A DNA stretch of 17,025 nucleotides from WLMZ01 sp039920665 (GTDB lineage: Bacteria > Actinomycetota > Acidimicrobiia > Acidimicrobiales > Ilumatobacteraceae): positions 1 to 17,025 of the forward strand of contig JBDSDH010000167.1 in NCBI GenBank assembly GCA_039920665.1, given 5' to 3'. Under the pieces are notes generated by a model that had not been told where the DNA came from, did no database searches, and saw only the letters and a program-made list of their open reading frames with translations. This document shows positions 14,802-17,025 of this stretch, piece after piece. The position numbers and the translations under genes were made by a program. Numbering within the stretch: the stretch's first letter is position 1; every line of letters starts with the position of its first letter.

Positions 14802-15653
14802 ATGCCGCAGGACAGCCCACCGGAAAAGAACCGCACCGGATTGATCCTCGGGATCATCGTGCTGATCGTCGCGGCCGGGATTGGCGTGTTCTTCGTGACC
14901 AAGGGCAACAACGACGCCGACAATGCACGTGCGGATGCGCAGCAACAGGCAGCTGACGTCCTCGCCACGGCACCCTCGATTCCGGACATCTCCATCCCGG
15001 ACATCTCGATTCCGAACATCAGCATTCCCGACATCTCGATCCCGACCATCACGATTCCTGAGATTCCGCCGATCTCGTTGCCGCCCGGCGTCACACTGCC
15101 ACCGGGCGTCACGATCCCAGGTCAGACCGAGACCACCGAGACCACCGAGACCACAGCGCCGGCAGCAACGAGCGCTGCGACATCACCGGCGGTGCCGGTC
15201 AATCTGTTCACCGGCACCCAGGCCGCTGACGTTGTGGCCGACTACGCCGCAGCTCGCGGTGCGACGCCGCTGCGGATCCTCGAACTACTCCTGTATCCGA
15301 ACTATTCCTTCGCCCAGGTTCAGGATCCGTCCATCCCGGCCAACGTCGATCAGTACGACTGGCGCGACGGCGCTGTCTCCCCGCCGGCACCCGTTCAGCT
15401 GACCGGGGACGGAGATCTCGAGTCGAACTTGTTCTCCGACAGCGAAGTCAACTGGGCGGCAATTCCGGCCCTTGCTGACGCAGCGCTTGCGGCGGTGCCG
15501 ATCGAGGGAGCTGCGGTGACTCACATCATCATCCACCGCAACCTGCCGTTCTCCGACCAGATCCAGATCCGGGTGTTCGTCGACGGAACCCGCTCCAGCG
15601 GTTACGTCGATGCCGATTCGCAGGGCAACATCACGTTCGTCGAGCCCGGCTGA
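14802..15653 (+). CDS. Single-pass membrane protein with IPDIS pentapeptide repeats and unknown extracellular domain
   Basis: As read from ATG 14802 it has 283 residues; the true protein probably starts at GTG 14596 through a frameshift or sequence error. A membrane helix lies at 12-33 (RTGLILGIIVLIVAAGIGVFF), preceded by basic and followed by acidic residues, so the C-terminal side is likely outside the cell. Residues 59-89 are repeats of Ile-Pro-Asp-Ile-Ser, residues 90-108 repeat LPPGVT-type units, and 109-121 is a Thr/Glu linker (TETTETTETTAP). The rest (about 135-283) is a compact domain with strands such as THIIIHRNLPF and QIQIRVFVDG that I do not recognise. It looks like a stalked sensor or wall-associated protein. 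No neighbour suggests a pathway. Confidence 0.75.
   Translation: MPQDSPPEKNRTGLILGIIVLIVAAGIGVFFVTKGNNDADNARADAQQQAADVLATAPSIPDISIPDISIPNISIPDISIPTITIPEIPPISLPPGVTLPPGVTIPGQTETTETTETTAPAATSAATSPAVPVNLFTGTQAADVVADYAAARGATPLRILELLLYPNYSFAQVQDPSIPANVDQYDWRDGAVSPPAPVQLTGDGDLESNLFSDSEVNWAAIPALADAALAAVPIEGAAVTHIIIHRNLPFSDQIQIRVFVDGTRSSGYVDADSQGNITFVEPG
14976..15068 (+). repeat. 15-bp coding repeats for the IPDIS pentapeptide tract
   Basis: Six successive units (IPDIS, IPDIS, IPNIS, IPDIS, IPTIT, IPEIP) coded by diverged 15-base copies, in frame inside the membrane protein gene. Such tracts can change length by replication slippage. Confidence 0.85.
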
Positions 15654-15676
15654 CGCGCCGACTTCTGCCACGTCGC

Positions 15677-15706
15677 GGTCACGGTCCGGCAATCGAGGTC
15701 GTGACC
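15677..15706. terminator. Inverted repeat after the IPDIS-repeat gene (weak terminator)
   Basis: GGTCACG and CGTGACC are separated by 16 bases, starting 24 bases after the stop. There is no T-tract and the loop is long, so termination is uncertain. Confidence 0.25.
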
Positions 15707-15721
15707 GGGACGTTGCCACGC

Positions 15722-15727
15722 TACGAT
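15722..15727 (+). promoter_or_regulatory. -10-like box upstream of tRNA-Pro
   Basis: TACGAT, about 95 bases upstream of the tRNA, is the best -10 match in the 163-base gap 15654-15816. It would give a leader of about 80 bases. It is identical to the -10 box before the DUF433 gene. No good -35. Confidence 0.3.
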
Positions 15728-15816
15728 CTTCCCGCTCGTGCGAACCCGGTCCGCCAGGTTCGTTGCAAGTGGGTGGTGGCCCCCAGCTACTGCCTCCGGA
15801 GCGACGAAGGCAGTAA

Positions 15817-15890
15817 CGGGCTGTAGCGCAGCTTGGTAGCGCACTTGTCTGGGGGACAAGGGGTCGCAGGTTCAAATCCTGTCAGCCCGA
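15817..15890 (+). tRNA. tRNA-Pro (anticodon GGG)
   Basis: All arms fold by hand. The acceptor CGGGCTG pairs perfectly with CAGCCCG (discriminator A at 15890). The D stem is GCGC/GCGC. The anticodon stem CTTGT/ACAAG holds loop CTGGGGG with anticodon GGG at 15851-15853. The variable region is GGGTC and the T arm is GCAGG/CCTGT around TTCAAAT. The length is 74 bases with no encoded CCA, as is usual in actinomycetes. It reads CCC and CCU proline codons. It lies just upstream of a strong terminator and an accessory-looking module. Confidence 0.96.
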
Positions 15891-15895
15891 CGTAT

Positions 15896-15945
15896 GAAAG
15901 TCCTGGTCAGAGGTTATTTCCTCCGGCCGGGACTTTCTTTGTTTT
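15896..15945 (+). terminator. Strong intrinsic terminator after tRNA-Pro
   Basis: An 18-pair stem (15896-15913 with 15920-15937) has outer arms GAAAGTCC and GGACTTTC, loop TTATTT, two G·T pairs and one A-C mismatch, and is followed by TTTGTTTT. This is the only terminator in the window with a proper T-tract. It starts 6 bases after the tRNA end. Confidence 0.9.
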
Positions 15946-16011
15946 CGGCGAGGAGGTTCTTCGGGGGGTTCTTCGAGTCCCATTCTGACACGGCAAATTG
16001 GCCTGAATGAG

Positions 16012-16017
16012 TACGAT
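16012..16017 (+). promoter_or_regulatory. -10 box for the DUF433-DUF5615 pair
   Basis: TACGAT lies six bases before GTG 16024, giving a leaderless transcript. CTGACA at 15985-15990 resembles a -35 but is 21 bases away, too far for standard spacing. Confidence 0.5.
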
Positions 16018-16023
16018 GCGAGC

Positions 16024-16245
16024 GTGGACCTGATGTCGTTGATCGAGACCCGGCCGGGCGTTCGGAGCGGGAAGCCGACATTCGTCGGCACGCGCATCAC
16101 GGTCTACGACGTCCTCGAGTACCTCGCTTCGGGGATGACGTCGGAGGAGATCGTCGGCGACTTCCCTGAACTCACCGGCGATCACGTGCGAGCGGCGCTC
16201 GAGTTCGCGGCCAATCGCGAACACCGTCTCGCCTCGCCGGCGTGA
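16024..16245 (+). CDS. DUF433 protein, predicted antitoxin
   Basis: A 73-residue protein of the DUF433 family (COG2442), small helix-turn-helix-like proteins predicted to be antitoxins. The pattern is clear: ETRPGVRSGKPTFVGTRITV at 8-27, then the YDVLEYLASGMTSEEIVGDFPELT block at 28-51, and HVRAALEFAA. GTG 16024 is used with a -10 box six bases before. Its stop overlaps the next start as GTGA, a common arrangement for toxin-antitoxin pairs and a sign of coupled translation. It would bind and neutralise the partner protein and perhaps repress this promoter, as other antitoxins do. It lies 79 bases after the tRNA-Pro terminator. Confidence 0.88.
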   Translation: MDLMSLIETRPGVRSGKPTFVGTRITVYDVLEYLASGMTSEEIVGDFPELTGDHVRAALEFAANREHRLASPA

Positions 16246-16598
16246 AGCTGCTGTGCGATCAGAACCTGTCGCGTCGTCTCGTCAGCCGCCTCGCATCAGC
16301 GTTCCCCGAGACTGCGCACGTCGCCGAGATCGGACTTGATCAAGCAACCGACGAGGAGATATGGGCCCACGCAGGTGCCGAGGGCTTCGTGGTGGTCTCG
16401 AAGGACTCGGACTTCCGTCAACTCGGGTTCCTGCACGGGCCGCCACCGAAGGTCGTGTGGCTGCAAGTCGGGAACGTGACGACCGATGTGATCCACGAAC
16501 TGCTCGCTGGTTCGGTCGCCGTTCTCGGAGCCTTCGACCACTCCGATGAAGAGGCGTTGCTCGTGCTCGACAGCAAACAGTCGAACGCGAGCGAATGA
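16242..16598 (+). CDS. DUF5615 PIN-like protein, predicted toxin nuclease
   Basis: A 118-residue protein of the DUF5615 family (PIN-like, COG4634), which is typically coded after a DUF433 antitoxin. Motifs: KLLCDQNLSRRL at the start with acidic Asp6, ATDEEIWAHA at 35-44 (Asp37, Glu38, Glu39), and VVSKDSDFRQL at 51-61 with Asp55 and Asp57, the expected PIN-like acidic cluster. RNA cleavage is predicted for the family but rarely shown. GTG 16242 overlaps the DUF433 stop by four bases. The gene converges on the broken excisionase gene, with a gap of 10 bases. Confidence 0.87.
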   Translation: MKLLCDQNLSRRLVSRLASAFPETAHVAEIGLDQATDEEIWAHAGAEGFVVVSKDSDFRQLGFLHGPPPKVVWLQVGNVTTDVIHELLAGSVAVLGAFDHSDEEALLVLDSKQSNASE

Positions 16599-16608
16599 CA
16601 CTCGACCC

Positions 16609-16835
16609 CTACTGAGCGTCGGATCGCGCGGCGACGAAGCGTTCGAGGTGTTCAATCGAAATTGGACACTCGGGCCGATTTGGATCGGCACGAGTTGATT
16701 GGTCCAGATGAGCTGGTAGATCGATGATCGACTCAATGCGAGCATCTCGGCCGCTTGGCCCACAGTGACAAGCAGCGGCCGCTGTCGGGTTGGTACCTCG
16801 TGCGATGTGATTGACGCTGTCGTGCTCATGCCCAT
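16609..16835 (-). pseudogene. Frameshifted excisionase-like helix-turn-helix gene (HTH_17 type)
   Basis: From ATG 16835 (or ATG 16829) the minus strand gives an excisionase-type winged-helix DNA-binding domain: LLVTVGQAAEMLALSRSSIY, then QLIWTNQLVPIQIGPSVQF. The frame then moves into nonsense that continues to 16296. One frame over, the text resumes with the expected family ending, SIEHLERFVAARSDAQ and a stop at 16609. A single missing base near the AAA run at 16659-16661 (TTT on the coding strand) would join the two. The repaired protein would be about 75 residues, normal for the family. Such proteins are excisionases or small regulators of integrated elements. The break may be real decay or a sequencing error. 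Confidence 0.7.
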
Positions 16836-17019
16836 GTAAAGGCGTGCAACTCGACAGCGAGGGACATCGACGCATTCCTGCGTACCGAACACGATCGGGT
16901 GAGGCGTCGTGCGCGCCGGCATCGGGACCAGGTCGTCAGCGAGAGGCGGCGGGCGACGGCGTGAACGACGTCGGAGAATTCTGTCCCGTCTTGAGGAGAC
17001 GCCCGCCTTTACATCGGCA
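16829..17019. repeat. 16-bp inverted repeat spanning the excisionase start and the right end
   Basis: The minus-strand reading of 16829-16844 and the plus-strand 17004-17019 both read CGCCTTTACATNGGCA, differing at one base. The left copy includes both possible start codons of the excisionase-like gene. Between them (16845-17003) I see no gene with a start codon. Confidence 0.65.
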
Positions 17020-17025
17020 ATGGGA

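Noticed and set aside
14596..14844. 82-codon frame from GTG 14596 as an independent Arg-rich gene
   Set aside because: Its ribosome site is real, but the coding character (Pro/Gly/Gln-rich) belongs to the neighbouring frame, which continues into the membrane protein.
15654..15816. Possible small gene or riboswitch between the membrane protein and tRNA-Pro
   Set aside because: No frame with a start and plausible composition; only a weak inverted repeat and a -10-like box are visible.
16815..16964. Plus-strand open stretch ending in an Arg-rich text (HDRVRRRARRHRDQ) and stop
   Set aside because: It has no ATG, GTG or TTG before its mid-part and lies opposite the excisionase start region; not supportable as a gene.

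Overview
The window is high-GC DNA with densely packed genes. It reads as the chromosome of an actinomycete-type bacterium. Many start codons sit 6-9 bases after a TANNNT-like -10 box with no Shine-Dalgarno, which is the leaderless layout common in Actinomycetota. The protein set (FadD and FadE types, DUF3995, DUF937, IspH, a DUF512-Der pair, Pro/Gly-rich membrane proteins) fits Acidimicrobiia, perhaps an Ilumatobacter-like lineage. The phylum is fairly safe; the class and genus are inference from recall, not from a search.

Left part (1-9622), mostly lipid and acyl-CoA metabolism: an acyl-CoA synthetase cut by the left edge, a small DUF3995 membrane protein, a Gly-rich DUF937 protein, a minus-strand glycerophosphodiester phosphodiesterase, an aldehyde dehydrogenase, a second (minus-strand) acyl-CoA synthetase, a SirB1/transglutaminase-like protein, a flavin-reductase-like protein and an acyl-CoA dehydrogenase. 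The ligases would make acyl-CoAs, the dehydrogenase would desaturate them, and the aldehyde dehydrogenase would supply acids; substrates cannot be read from sequence. Two divergent intergenic regions stand out: 3761-3942 holds 52-bp tandem repeats, and 6971-7004 holds two back-to-back -10 boxes inside a near-perfect 20-bp palindrome.

Middle part (9623-14425), housekeeping: two identical 14-bp palindromes lie in the convergent gap at 9642-9703. A minus-strand ispH is followed by a small CopD-like membrane protein. Divergently, a DUF512 radical-SAM-like protein, the ribosome-assembly GTPase Der and a small zinc-ribbon membrane protein form a tight operon with an ATGA overlap between the first two.

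Right part (14426-17025), more accessory: a secreted or membrane-anchored protein has its strong ribosome site and GTG start one frame away from the rest of the gene, across a C6 run that is a textbook -1 slippery heptamer. It is followed by tRNA-Pro(GGG), a strong intrinsic terminator, a DUF433/DUF5615 toxin-antitoxin-type pair with overlapping reading frames, and a frameshifted excisionase-like helix-turn-helix gene. A tRNA gene followed by a TA pair and a broken excisionase suggests the edge or remnant of an integrated element, but no integrase or att duplication is visible here.

No gap without a gene is longer than 300 bases. I saw no rRNA, CRISPR array, insertion sequence or obvious riboswitch. 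The best candidates for something new are the C-run frameshift, the palindromic divergent promoter, the paired palindromes at 9642-9703 and the 52-bp repeats. None amounts to proof of a new system.
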